DNA of 64,000 nucleotides from Luidia sarsii (GCA_949987565.1 OX465107.1:5001-69000), one strand, 5' to 3'. Positions 48,001-61,194 are shown, counted from the first letter of the stretch. Notes: a model not told the origin generated them from the sequence alone. A program made the numbers and translations.

Positions 48001-51000
48001 CAAGAATCTGAAACCCAACAGCAACAGCAGTTGCCATAGCGACAGATACTCATCTGATTCAATGTTCATCAGATGTAGAAATTTCTTTCTTAAATTTGTG
48101 GCTTTGACTTCAGCCCTCCATCCAAATAAAAGTGTCTTTATCCTTAGAAGTTGAAATGATCAATAGAACTAAATGTTGTTTTGACACAAACCTAATGGAT
48201 TTGCTGTGATGTACTCCTCAAAAACAGGGTCATCCTAGTCACCCTCCTCCCTCCGTCCCTGCAGTATCTTCCAGGATGGAGGACAAGGCATCCTCTTGGC
48301 TGGTCACTCCATGGACTGCTCACATATCTGCAGAAAAAAGGGAAGAAAAAAGAAAAAACTTGCCCCCGGCAAAGCTGGGCATCATTAGTCCAACATTCAA
48401 ATGCAAAACTAACTTCTACTCTACTCTAGCACACCAACTCTCACACTCACACCACCCTAGAGATCTTACCAAATTAGGCCTGGCTAAAACTTTACATTAC
48501 GCCTGATCTATACAATCTTACTTCTGTCCCAAGCATTGAGCATCCTCTGCGATGGTCGTCTTCAGGAGCTTCCACTGGAATCTGAAGAAAATAAAAATCC
48601 TTGCTTTTAAGATTTCATTGATCTTGTCAAATATTTTCAAAGTGTACCATGACAATGTTAATCACGTTAAATTAGAACCATGGATAGCAAAAGCTTTGTA
48701 ATGAACTCACCGAAGAGTGGTGCAATTTTTTCATCCGTTTTTTCTTCTTGGGCTCTGGTCAGAATCCTGTTGGCATCACTGGATAATGGCAGGTAAGAGC
48801 TGAAGTAAAGGAAAAAGATCAAAACTTGCTCTTCAGATTTTATTGATAAGATACAATTCTTAATGGCAACAAGCATTTGAATAAGAATTGCTTGATAACT
48901 TGAGGGATTGTTGAGTCTATTACACACCTCTAGTTAGTCTCATCTGCAATGTTGAGCTTCTTAAACTCCCCAAGGAGGTGCTGTCAGCAATCCTGCAGAA
49001 TGAGAAACAAAAAAGACAGAAAAATGTTCAATACAATTTCAAGAACTGATCAAACTCTTTGGAAAGATCTCTCTAACAAGAATCTGAAACCCAACAGCAA
49101 CAGCAGTTGCCATAGCGACAGATACTCATCTGATTCAATGTTCATCAGATGTAGAAATTTCTTTCTTAAATTTGTGGCTTTGACTTCAGCCCTCCATCCA
49201 AATAAAATTGTCTTTATCCTTAGAAGTTGAAATGATCGATAGAACTAAATGTTGTTTTGACACAAACCTAATGGATTTGCTGTGATGTACTCCTCAAAAA
49301 CAGGGTCATTCTAGTCACCCTCCTCCCTCCGTCCCTGCAGTATCTTCCAGGATGGAGGACAAGGCATCCTCTTGGCTGGTCACTCCATGGACTGCTCACA
49401 TATCTGCAGAAAAAAGGGAAGAAAAAAGAAAAAACTTGCCCCCGACAAAGCTGGGCATCATTAGTCCAACATTCAAATGCAAAACTAACTTCTACTCTAC
49501 TCTAGCACACCAACTCTCACACTCACACCACCCTAGAGATCTTACCAAATTAGGCCTGGCTAAAATTTTACATTACGCCTTATCTATACAATCTTACTTC
49601 TGTCCCAAGCATTGAGCATCCTCTGCGATGGTCGTCTTCAGGAGCTTCCACTGGAATATGAAGAAAATAAAAATCCTTGCTTTTAAGATTTCATTGATGA
49701 TGTCAGATATTTTCAAAGAGTACCATGACAATATTAATCATGTTAAATTAGAACTATGGATAGCAAAAGCTTTGTAATGAACTCACTGAAGAGTGGTGGA
49801 ATTATTTAATCAGTGTTCCCTTCTTGGGCTCTGGTCAGAATCCTGTTGGCATCACTGGATAATGGCAGGTAAGAGCTGAAGTAAAGGAAAAAGATCAAAA
49901 CTTGCTCTTCAGATTTTATTGATAAGATACAATTCTCAATGGCAACAAGCATTTGAATAAGAATTGCTTGATAACTTGAGGGATTGTTGAGTCTATTACA
50001 CACCTCTAGTTAGTCTCATCTGCAATGTTGAGCTTCTTAAACTCCCCAAGGAGGTGCTGTCAGCAATCCTGCAGAATGAGAAACAAAAAAGACAGAAAAA
50101 TGTTCAATACAATTTCAAGAACTGATCAAACTCTTTGGAAAGATCTCTCTAACAAGAATCTGAAACCCAACAGCAACAGCAGTTGCCATAGCGACAGATA
50201 CTCATCTGATTCAATGTTCATCAGATGTAGAAATTTCTTTCTTAAATTTGTGGCTTTGACTTCAGCCCTCCATCCAAATAAAAGTGTCTTTATCCTTAGA
50301 AGTTGAAATGATCAATAGAACTAAATGTTGTTTTGACACAAACCTAATGGATTTGCTGTGATGTACTCCTCAAAAACAGGGTCATCCTAGTCACCCTCCT
50401 CCCTCCGTCCCTGCAGTATCTTCCAGGATGGAGGACAAGGCATCCTCTTGGCTGGTCACTCCATGGACTGCTCACATATCTGCAGAAAAAAGGGAAGAAA
50501 AAAGAAAAAACTTGCCCCCGGCAAAGCTGGGCATCATTAGTCCAACATTCAAATGCAAAACTAACTTCTACTCTACTCTAGCACACCAACTCTCACACTC
50601 ACACCACCCTAGAGATCTTACCAAATTAGGCCTGGCTAAAACTTTACATTACGCCTGATCTATACAATCTTACTTCTGTCCCAAGCATTGAGCATCCTCT
50701 GCGATGGTCGTCTTCAGGAGCTTCCACTGGAATCTGAAGAAAATAAAAATCCTTGCTTTTAAGATTTCATTGATCTTGTCAAATATTTTCAAAGTGTACC
50801 ATGACAATGTTAATCACGTTAAATTAGAACCATGGATAGCAAAAGCTTTGTAATGAACTCACCGAAGAGTGGTGCAATTTTTTCATCCGTTTTTTCTTCT
50901 TGGGCTCTGGTCAGAATCCTGTTGGCATCACTGGATAATGGCAGGTAAGAGCTGAAGTAAAGGAAAAAGATCAAAACTTGCTCTTCAGATTTTATTGATA

Positions 51001-51503
51001 AGATACAATTCTTAATGGCAACAAGCATTTGAATAAGAATTGCTTGATAACTTGAGGGATTGTTGAGTCTATTACACACCTCTAGTTAGTCTCATCTGCA
51101 ATGTTGAGCTTCTTAAACTCCCCAAGGAGGTGCTGTCAGCAATCCTGCAGAATGAGAAACAAAAAAGACAGAAAAATGTTCAATACAATTTCAAGAACTG
51201 ATCAAACTCTTTGGAAAGATCTCTCTAACAAGAATCTGAAACCCAACAGCAACAGCAGTTGCCATAGCGACAGATACTCATCTGATTCAATGTTCATCAG
51301 ATGTAGAAATTTCTTTCTTAAATTTGTGGCTTTGACTTCAGCCCTCCATCCAAATAAAATTGTCTTTATCCTTAGAAGTTGAAATGATCGATAGAACTAA
51401 ATGTTGTTTTGACACAAACCTAATGGATTTGCTGTGATGTACTCCTCAAAAACAGGGTCATTCTAGTCACCCTCCTCCCTCCGTCCCTGCAGTATCTTCC
51501 AGG
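45048..51503. repeat. Dimeric higher-order repeat, 2,152 bp
   Basis: Within the cassette array two unit types alternate. Units at 45048, 47200 and 49352 carry cccccgacaaagc; units at 46124, 48276 and 50428 carry cccccggcaaagc and differ at linked sites such as tgatctatac/ttatctatac and gaatctgaag/gaatatgaag. The 2,152-bp dimers at 47200-49351 and 49352-51503 appear almost identical. Units at 41823-45047 form a separate near-identical monomer family with 1,075-bp spacing. Confidence 0.8.
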
Positions 51504-54500
51504 ATGGAGGACAAGGCATCCTCTTGGCTGGTCATTCCATGAACTGCTCACATATCTGCAGAAAAAAAGGGAAGAAAAAAGAAAAAACTTGCCCCCGGCA
51601 AAGCTGGGCATCATTAGTCCAACATTCAAATGCAAAACTAACTTCTACTCTACTCTAGCACACCAACTCTCACACTCACACCATCCTAGAGATCTTACCA
51701 AATTAGGCCTGGCTAAAACTTTACATTACGCCTGATCTATACAATCTTACTTCTGTCCCAAGCATTGAGCATCCTCTGCGATGGTCGTCTTCAGGAGCTT
51801 CCACTGGAATCTGAAGAAAATAAAAATCCTTGCTTTTAAGATTTAATTGATCATGTCAAATATTTTTAAAGAGTACCATGACAATATTAATCATGTTAAA
51901 TTAGAACTATGGATAGCAAAAGCTTTGTAATGAACTCACCGAAGAGTGGTGGAATTTTTTAATCAGTGTTCCCTTCTTGGGCTCTGGTCAGAATCCTGTT
52001 GGCATCACTGGATAATGGCAGGTAAGAGCTGAAGTAAAGGAAAAAGATCAAAACTTGCTCTTCAGATTTTATTGATAAGATACAATTCTCAATGGCAACA
52101 AGCATTTGAATAAGAATTGCTTGATAACTTGAGGGATTGTTGAGTCTATTACACACCTCTAGTTAGTCTCATCTGCAATGTTGAGCTTCTTAAACTCCCC
52201 AAGGAGGTGCTGTCAGCAATCCTGCAGAATGAGAAACAAAAAAGACAGAAAAATGTTCAATACAATTTCAAGAACTGATCAAACTCTTTGGAAAGATCTC
52301 TCTAACAAGAATCTGAAACCCAACAGCAACAGCAGTTGCCATAGCGACAGATACTCATCTGATTCAATGTTCATCAGATGTAGAAATTTCTTTCTTAAAT
52401 TTGTGGCTTTGACTTCAGCCCTCCATCCAAATAAAATTGTCTTTATCCTTAGAAGTTGAAATGATCGATAGAACTAAATGTTGTTTTGACACAAACCTAA
52501 TGGATTTCCTGTGATGTACTCCTCAAAAACAGGGTCATTCTAGTCACCCTCCTCCCTCCGTCCCTGCAGTATCTTCCAGGATGGAGGACAAGGCATCCTC
52601 TTGGCTGGTCATTCCATGGACTGCTCACATATCTGCAGAAAAAAAGGGAAGAAAAAAGAAAAAACTTGCCCCCGGCAAAGCTGGGCATCATTAGTCCAAC
52701 ATTCAAATGCAAAACTAACTTCTACTCTACTCTAGCACACCAACTCTCACACTCACACCACCCTAGAGATCTTACCAAATTAGGCCTGGCTAAAACTTTA
52801 CATTACGCCTGATCTATACAATCTTACTTCTGTCCCAAGCATTGAGCATCCTCTGCGATGGTCGTCTTCAGGAGCTTCCACTGGAATCTGAAGAAAATAA
52901 AAATCCTTGCTTTTAAGATTTCATTGATGATGTCAGATATTTTCAAAGAGTACCGTGACAATATTATTCATGTTAAATTAGAACCATGGATAGCAAAAGC
53001 TTTGTAATGAACTCACCGAAGAGTGGTGGAATTTTTTAATCAGTGTTCCCTTCTTGGGCTCTGGTCAGAATCCTGTTGGCATCACTGGATAATGGCAGGT
53101 AAGAGCTGAAGTAAAGGAAAAAGATCAAAACTTGCTCTTCAGATTTTATTGATAAGATACAATTCTCAATGGCAACAAGCATTTGAATAAGAATTGCTTG
53201 ATAACTTGAGGGATTGTTGAGTCTATTACACACCTCTAGTAAGTCTCATCTGCAATGTTGAGCTTCTTAAACTCCTCAAGGAGGTGCTGTCAGCAATCCT
53301 GCAAAATGAGAAACAAAAAAGACAGAAAAATGTTCAATACAATTTCAAGAACTGATCAAACTCTTTGGGAACAATCTCTCTAACAAGAATCTGAAACCCA
53401 ACAGCAACAGCAGTTGCCATAGCGACAGATACTCATCTGATTCAATGTTCATCAGATGTAGAAATTTCTTCCTTAAATTTGTGGCTTTGACTTCAGCCCT
53501 CCATCCAAATAAAATTGTCTTTATCCTGAGAAGTTGAAATGATCGATAGAACTAAATGTTGTTTGACACAAACCTAATGGATTTGCTGTGATGTACTCCT
53601 CAAAAACAGGGTCATCCTAGTCTACCTCCTCCCTCCGTCCCTGCAGTATCTTCCAGGATGGAGGACAAGGCATCCTCTTGGCTGGTCATTCCATGGACTG
53701 CTCACATATCTGCAGAAAAAAAGGGAAGAAAAAAGAAAAAACTTGCCCACGGCAAAGCTGGGCATCATTAGTCCAACATTCAAATGCAAAACTAACTTCT
53801 ACTCTACTCTATCACACCAACTCTCACACTCACACCACCCTAGAGATCTTACCAAATTAGGCCTGGCTAAAACTTTACATTACGCCTGATCTATACAATC
53901 TTACTTCTGTCCCAAGCATTGAGCATCCTCTGCGATGGTCGTCTTCAGGAGCATCCACTGGAATCTGAAGAAAATAAAAATCCTTGCTTTTAAGATTTCA
54001 TTGATCATGTCAAATATTTTCAAAGTGTACCATGACAATATTAATCATGTTAAATTAGAACCATGGATAGCAAAAGCTTTGTAATGAACTCACCGAAGAG
54101 TGGTGGAATTTTTTAATCAGTGTTCCCTTCTTGGGCTCTGGTCAGAATCCTGTTGGCACCACTGGATAAGGGCAGGTAAGAGCTGAAGTAAAGGAAAAAG
54201 AACAAAACTTGCTCTTTAGGTTTTTTTGATTAGATGCAATTCTCAATGGCAACAAGCATTTTGAATAAGAATTGCTTTACAACTTGAGGGATTGTTGACT
54301 GTTGAGTCTATTACACACCTCTAGTTAGTCTCATCTGCAATGTTGAGCTTCTTAAACTCCTCAAGGAGGTGCTGTCAGCAATCCTGCAAAATGAGAAACA
54401 AAAAAGACAGAAAAATGTTCAATACAATTTCAAGAACTGATCAAACTCTTTGGGAACAATCTCTCTAACAAGAATCTGAAACCCAACAGCAACAGCAGTT

Positions 54501-56089
54501 GCCATAGCGACAGATACTCATCTGATTCAATGTTCATTAGATGTAGAAATTTCTTCCTTAAATTTGTGGCTTTGACTTCAGCCCTCCATCCCAATAAAAT
54601 TGTCTTTATCCTTAGAAGTTGAAATGATCCATAGAACTAAATGTTTTTTGACACAAACCTAATGGATTTGCTGTGATGTACTCCTCAAAAACAGGGTCAT
54701 CCTAGTCACCCTCCTCCCTCCGTCCCTGCAGTATCTTCCAGGATGGAGGACAAGGCATCCTCTTGGCTGGTCACTCCATGGACTGCTCACATATCTGCAG
54801 AAAAAAGGGAAGAAAAAAGAAAAAACTTGCCCCCGGCAAAGCTGGGCATCATTAGTCCAACATTCAAATGCAAAACTAACTTCTACTCTACTCTAGCACA
54901 CCAACTCTCACACTCACACCACCCTAGAGATCTTACCAAATTAGTCCTGGCTAAAACTTTACATTACGCCTGATCTATACAATCTTACTTCTGTCCCAAG
55001 CATTGAGCATCCTCTGCGATGGTCGTCTTCAGGAGCTTCCACTGGAATCTGAAGAAAATAAAAATCCTTGCTTTTAAGATTTCATTGATCATGTCAAATA
55101 TTTTCAAAGTGTACCATGACAATATTAATCATGTTAAATTAGAACCATGGATAGCAAAAGCTTTGTAATGAACTCACCGAAGAGTGGTGGAATTTTTTAA
55201 TCCGTTTTTTCTTCTTGGGCTCTGGTCAGAATCCTGTTGGCATCACTGGATAATGGCAGGTAAGAGCTGAAGTAAAGGAAAAAGATCAAAACTTGCTCTT
55301 CAGATTTTATTGATAAGATACAATTCTCAATGGCAACAAGCATTTGAATAAGAATTGCTTGATAACTTGAGGGATTGTTGAGTCTATTACACACCTCTAG
55401 TTAGTCTCATCTGCAATGTTGAGCTTCTTAAACTCCCCAAGGAGGTGCTGTCAGCAATCCTACAGAATGAGAAAAACAAAAGACAGAAAAATGTTCAATA
55501 CAATTTCAAAAACTGATCAAACTCTTTGGGAAAGATCTCTCTAACAAGAATCTGAAACCCAACAGCAACAGCAGTTGCCATAGCGACAGATACTCATCTG
55601 ATTCAATGTTCATCAGATGTAGAATTTTCTTCCTTAAATTTGTGGCTTTGACTTCAGCCCTCCATCCAAATAAAATTGTCTTTATCCTTAGAAGTTTAAA
55701 TGATCGATAGAACTAAATGTTGTTTTGACACAAACCTAATGGATTTGCTGTGATGTACTCCTCAAAAACAGGGTCATCCTAGTCACCCTCCTCCCTCCGT
55801 CCCTGCAGTATCTTCCAGGATGGAGGACAAGGCATCCTCTTGGCTGGTCACTCCATGGACTGCTCACATATCTGCAGAAAAAAGGGAAGAAAAAAGAAAA
55901 AACTTGCCCCCGACAAAGCTGGGCATCATTAGTCCAACATTCAAATGCAAAACTAACTTCTACCCTACTCTAGCACACCAACTCTCACACTCACACCACC
56001 CTAGAGATCTTACCCAATTAGGCCTGGCTAAAACTTTACATTACGCCTGATCTATACAATCTTACTTCTGTCCCAAGCATTGAGCATCC

Positions 56090-56112
56090 TCTGCGATGGT
56101 CCTCACCGAAGA
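56090..56112. other. Deletion junction in one cassette
   Basis: The unit starting at 55820 is about 149 bp short. Sequence passes from block A (gcgatggtc) directly to the donor side of block D (ctcaccgaagagtgg) at about 56101, removing the rest of A, its upstream intron-like DNA and part of the D boundary. It is the only large deletion seen in the array. Confidence 0.85.
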
Positions 56113-57778
56113 GTGGTGGAATTTTTTCATCAGTTTTTTCTTCTTGGGCTCTGGTCAGAATCCTGTTGGCATCACTGGATAATGGCAGGTAAGAGCTGAA
56201 GTAAAGGAAAAAGATCAAAACTTGCTCTTCAGATTTTATTGATAAGATACAATTCTTAATGGCAACAAGCATTTGAATAAGAATTGCTTGATAACTTGAG
56301 GGATTGTTGAGTCTATTACACACCTCTAGTTAGTCTCATCTGCAATGTTGAGCTTCTTAAACTCCCCAAGGAGGTGCTGTCAGCAATCCTGCAGAATGAG
56401 AAACAAAAAAGACAGAAAAATGTTCAATACAATTTCAAAAACTGATCAAACTCTTTGGAAAGATCTCTCTAACAAGAATCTGAAACCCAACAGCAACAGC
56501 AGTTGCCATAGCGACAGATACTCATCTGATTCAATGTTCATCAGATGTAGAAATTTCTTTCTTAAATTTGTGGCTTTGACTTCAGCCGTCCATCCAAATA
56601 AAATTGTCTTTATCCTTAGAAGTTGAAATGATCGATAGAACTAAATGTTGTTTTGACACAAACCTAATGGATTTGCTGTGATGTACTCCTCAAAAACAGG
56701 GTCATTCTAGTCACCCTCCTCCCTCCGTCCCTGCAGTATCTTCCAGGATGGAGGACAAGGCATCCTCTTGGCTGGTCACTCCATGGACTGCTCACATATC
56801 TGCAGAAAAAAGGGAAGAAAAAAGAAAAAACTTGCCCCCGACAAAGCTGGGCATCATTAGTCCAACATTCAAATGCAAAACTAACTTCTACTCTACTCTA
56901 GCACACCAACTCTCACACTCACACCACCCTAGAGATCTTACCAAATTAGGCCTGGCTAAAACTTTACATTACGCCTGATCTATACAATCTTACTTCTGTC
57001 CCAAGCATTGAGCATCCTCTGCGATGGTCGTCTTCAGGAGCTTCCACTGGAATCTGAAGAAAATAAAAATCCTTGCTTTTAAGATTTCATTGATGATGTC
57101 AGATATTTTCAAAGAGTACCATGACAATATTAATCATGTTAAATTAGAACCATGGATAGCAAAAGCTTTGTAATGAACTCACCGAAGAGTGGTGGAATTT
57201 TTTAATCAGTGTTCCCTTCTTGGGCTCTGGTCAGAATCCTGTTGGCATCACTGGATAATGGCAGGTAAGAGCTGAAGTAAAGGAAAAAGATCAAAACTTG
57301 CTCTTCAGATTTTATTGATAAGATACAATTCTCAATGGCAACAAGCATTTGAATAAGAATTGCTTGATAACTTGAGGGATTGTTGAGTCTATTACACACC
57401 TCTAGTTAGTCTCATCTGCAATGTTGAGCTTCTTAAACTCCCCAAGGAGGTGCTGTCAGCAATCCTGCAGAATGAGAAACAAAAAAGACAGAAAAATGTT
57501 CAATACAATTTCAAAAACTGATCAAACTCTTTGGGAAAGATCTCTCTAACAAGAATCTGAAACCCAACAGCAACAGCAGTTGCCATAGCGACAGATACTC
57601 ATCTGATTCAATGTTCATCAGATGTAGAAATTTCTTCCTTAAATTTGTGGCTTTGACTTCAACCCTCCACCCAAATAATCTTTTTTTATCCTTAGAACTT
57701 GAAATGATCCATGGGACAAACCTGATGGATTTGCTATGATGTACTCCTCAAAAACAGGGTCATCCTAGTCAAGGCATT

Positions 57779-58060
57779 GAGGACAAAGCATCATCTTGGT
57801 TGGTCTCTCCATGGACTGTTCACATATCTTCAGACAAAAGTGAAGAAAAAAAAACTGGCCCCAGACTGAGCTGGGTTAGTCCTACATTCAAATGCAAAAC
57901 AGAAATTTCACTCAAGCTCACCATCATTCAAGCATCCCCATCCAGTACCTTCTGTATGTCCAAGCACACCACCATTCACACTCACACCAATCTGAGATTG
58001 ACTAATAAGGTCCAGCAAGAGCTGGGCATTCTACTCACCAAAGACCTCAATAAGTGAGAC
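57779..58060 (-). repeat. Diverged edge unit of the cassette array
   Basis: gaggacaaagcatcatcttggttggtctctccatggactg at about 57779-57818 and a following actgagctggg...acattcaaatgcaaaac block continue the cassette with many substitutions and indels, then similarity fades by about 58060. An 85-codon open frame on + (57800-58057) is a by-product of this decayed unit. Confidence 0.7.
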
Positions 58061-58311
58061 TGAGAATTTGTTCTCTATATAGGCCAACTAACTTAGCCTC
58101 ATCTTATTGTGTCTTTGAAATGACCTATTCTTTTTGTTTCACATGAACTTAAAAAGTTTCAGTTCATTTCAATTCCTTTTTACGAACCCTGACCTACATT
58201 TATTGAGTCTGAAAACTAACATTTCAAACTTGAGAATGACGTCAATAAATGAAGTGACACATAACATTGGACATGTTCTTTGGGGTCCTTACTTTATTTC
58301 TCTTTGTTTAG

Positions 58312-58403
58312 TACGGGGAGTCACATACTGCTTTGATAAGCAGGGTATGTGTGTAACCATGGCAGCTCAGAAATCTCCTGAGCAGTTCTTGAAGGAGAAG
58401 TAA
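58312..58403 (+). CDS. Short unidentified open frame, possible exon
   Basis: A pyrimidine-rich tttatttctctttgtttag precedes 58312. The frame then reads RGVTYCFDKQGMCVTMAAQ and continues KSPEQFLKEK to TAA at 58401-58403. An ATG in a good Kozak context (aaccATGg) lies at 58359-58361, and a gtatgt donor-like site is at 58345. The MAAQKSPEQFLKEK piece looks protein-like but is only 14 codons, and I cannot assign it to a family. It could be the start of a decayed gene or chance. Confidence 0.2.
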
Positions 58404-59789
58404 TTATTTATAAACAAGATCCTCAAAGTACGGATGTGGCTGGAGATCCTTCCTTACACAGTGAAGCAAAAAATTACAATAACAAATTTAATTTGACAGT
58501 CACATTGACTGTACAACCACGGGGTTGGTTTACAGAATAATTCAACATTTCTGGCACACTCATTTAAACCTTTTTCATTGAGGACATCCATGCTTACACA
58601 GTGGAGAAAAAAATCACAAAAGCAAATTCAATTTGACAGTCACGTTGACTGCACAACCAAGGGGTTGGTTTACAGAATATTCTTTCATTTTGGAGATTAT
58701 CATTTAGTTTTTTTGGTTTCACCATTTCTGACATTTTTGTCACTCATTTTTGCCATTGTAGGCACAGAATAATTTAAACCTTTTTAATTTAGGAGATACA
58801 GTGAAGACGAAAATCACAAACATAAATTTATTTGACAGTCATGTTGACTGCACAACCCGTGGGGTTGGTTTACAGAATATTCTTTAATTTTATAGATTAA
58901 CATTTAGTTACTTTGGTTTTACCATTTCTGGCATTTTTGTTACTCATCATTTTTGGCAAAATGTAGGCACAGAATCATTCAAACCTTTTTCATTATTCTA
59001 GAAGATCCATGCTTACACAGTGCAGAAAAAACATTCCTCATTTCTGGCAATGGATGTCACAAAATCATTGAACATTTTTCATTTAGGAGATCATTGCTTA
59101 CACACAGTGAAGAAAAACATCACAAACACAACGTTAGACAGTCACTTGACTGCACAACCACGGGGTTGGTTTACAAATCCTTTAAACCTCACTAGCCCAA
59201 TCCTCTGATTCACTGCATCTTAAAGCAAAGAGAACCACTTGGTCAAGGATGGGGTCATCTGCAGTTCTTATGTACCTCTACTACCCCTAGGTAGAGGCAT
59301 ATGTACGCCACTCTGACGATTTACAGGAAGAATTTGCTAGTCCATTTTTTCCCAAGATGGGCACAGATCCATTTAAACTTCTATTTATTGAGGAGATCCT
59401 TCCTTACACACATAGTGAGAGAAAAACATCACGGTGTTGGTTTACAAAGTATCAGTTTGTAGATGATCATTACTTTGAAGCAGGTGCAACTGATGCAACT
59501 GTAGAGAGCCGGGTGAAATCACAAGCATCATGGGATATGAAAATGTACGCCAATAATTATTTTGCGATTTACAGAAATTTACCATTACAGAGTCTATACT
59601 AAAAAATTCCACCACTTGGGGCAAGCAAGCCAACTGAATGACGATCACAAGCTTGGCAGAGCTACCCGCAATACATGACCTAGACTAGAGTCTAACAAAA
59701 AGGTTGAATGCTAAGGCTGCCGACCAGTCATGTAACTCATGTCTTGCATGGACTCAGACCTGAGAGATGAGACTCAAATACAAGTTGTC

Positions 59790-59875
59790 TGCCCCCATCA
59801 CACCCCTCCCCTTAACCCATCACACCCCTCCCCTTAACCCATCACACCCCTCCCCCCCCCATATCCCCATCACAC
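59790..59875. repeat. Pyrimidine-rich 22-bp tandem repeat, array 1
   Basis: Copies of cccatcacacccctcccctt plus aa, about 22 bp, ending in a poly-C tract and ccatatccccatcacactggagg. The minus strand has repeated G runs. Confidence 0.85.
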
Positions 59876-60559
59876 TGGAGGAGTGCGGTGGAGGTACCCA
59901 CAATACATGACCTAGTCTGAAAGCATCTTACATTGTAAGACTCATACAGACCGTGTTCTTCAGAGAACCACTTGGTCAAGGATGGGGTCATCTGCGGTTT
60001 TTATGTACCTCTACTACCCCCATAGGCATATGTACGCCACTGACGATTTACAGGAAAAATTTGCTTGTCCATTTTTTTCCCAAGATGGGCACAAATCCAT
60101 TTAAACCTCTATTTATTGGGGAGATCCTTCCTTACACATAGTGAGAAAAAACATCACAAACACAAAGTTAGTTTGACAGTCACCTTGACTGCACAACCAC
60201 GGTGTTGGTTTTACAAAGTATCATTTTGTAGATTATCATTACTTTGAAGCAGCGTACAGGTGCAACTGTAGAGAGCCGGCTGAAATCACGAGGATCATAG
60301 AATGTGAAAATGTACGCCAATAATTATTTGGCGATTTACAGAAATTTGCCATTACAGAGTCTATTCTAAAAAAATTCCACCACTTGGGGCAAGCCATGCC
60401 AGCCAAATGAATGACAATCACAAGCTTGGCAGAGCTACCCGCAATACATGACCTAGACTAGAGTCTAACAAAAAGGTTAAATGCTAAGGCTGCCGACCAG
60501 TCATGTAACTCATGTCTTGCATGGACTCAGACCTGAGAGATGAGACTCAAATACAAGTT

Positions 60560-60690
60560 GTCTACCCCCATCACACCCCTCCCCCTCACCCATCACACCC
60601 CTCCCCTTAACCCATCACACCCCTCCCCTAACCCATCACACCTCTCCCCCTCACCCATCACCCCCCCCCCATATCCCCATCACACTGGAG
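60560..60690. repeat. Pyrimidine-rich 22-bp tandem repeat, array 2
   Basis: Same unit and same trailing sequence as array 1, with about five units alternating cccctcacccatcacac and ccccttaacccatcacac. It ends in a run of about ten C before atatccccatcacactgg. Confidence 0.85.
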
Positions 60691-61194
60691 GAGTGCGGTG
60701 GAAGTATCCACAATACATGTACATGTCTGAAAGCATCTTACATTGTAAGACTCATACAGACCGTGTTCTTCAGAGAACCACTCATTTAGGAGATCCATGC
60801 TGACACAGTGAACAAAATAATCACAAACACAAATTTAATTTGACAGTCACGTTGACTGCACAACCAAGGGGTTGGTTTACAGAATATTCTTTAATTTTGT
60901 AGATTATCAATCGTTTACTTTGGTTTCACCGTTTCTGGCAATTTTTTTACTCATTTTTGGCAAAATGTAGGCACAGAATCATTGACACATTTGTTTATTT
61001 AGGAGATCCTTGTTTACACACAGTGAAGAAAAACACCACAAACACAAATGTACATGTAATTAGACAGTCACTTGACTGCACAACCACGGGGTTGGTTTAC
61101 AGATCCTTTAAACCTCACTGGTCCAATCCTCTGGTTCACAGCAGCTTAAAGCAAGACATTGGCCTTAGAAAAAAAAATGGTTGAATGCTAGCAT

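Larger units (their letters stand above)
40096..57835 (-). repeat. Tandem array of a roughly 1,076-bp four-exon cassette, about 16 copies
   Basis: The string atggaggacaagg marks successive units at 40745, 41823, 42898, 43973, 45048, 46124, 47200, 48276, 49352, 50428, 51504, 52581, 53658, 54743, 55820 and 56748, a spacing of 1,075-1,085 bp except for one shortened unit (928 bp). On the minus strand each unit carries four exon-like blocks in the order B-C-D-A, each with a pyrimidine-rich AG acceptor and most with GT donors. They are homologous to single blocks in 38.6-39.9 kb. Edge units (40.1-41.8 and 53.7-57.8 kb) are more diverged than the interior, the usual pattern of a tandem array homogenised by unequal exchange. 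Block lengths sum to 329 bp, not a multiple of three, so the array cannot extend one reading frame. It is best described as a gene-derived satellite. Confidence 0.9.
58440..61140. repeat. Diverged repeats of about 210 bp with a conserved palindrome
   Basis: Unit: gaggagatcc(a/t)tgcttacacagtgaagaaaaa, then caaacacaaattta, tttgacagtca..tgactgcacaacc, ggggttggtttacagaat, an AT-rich part with tttggtttcaccatttctggca, and aatgtaggcacagaatcatt. Whole or partial copies begin near 58450, 58580, 58795, 59010, 59085, 59395, 60115, 60785 and 61000. Seven copies keep CAGTCA and TGACTG arms (58497, 58637, 58836, 59139, 60177, 60844, 61065) around a 2-3 base spacer that varies. Confidence 0.75.

Noticed and set aside
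45721..52459. Recurrent 93-codon + strand frame (MLSFLNSPRR...) in the cassette array
   Set aside because: It is the antisense of block C and adjoining intron-like DNA. It repeats only because the unit repeats, and it is disrupted in other units.
42276..57399. Recurrent 65-codon minus-strand frame (MCNRLNNPSS...) as a standalone gene
   Set aside because: It starts in intron-like DNA and reads through the acceptor of block D. The polypyrimidine-AG boundary makes a spliced-exon reading more likely than an independent small gene.
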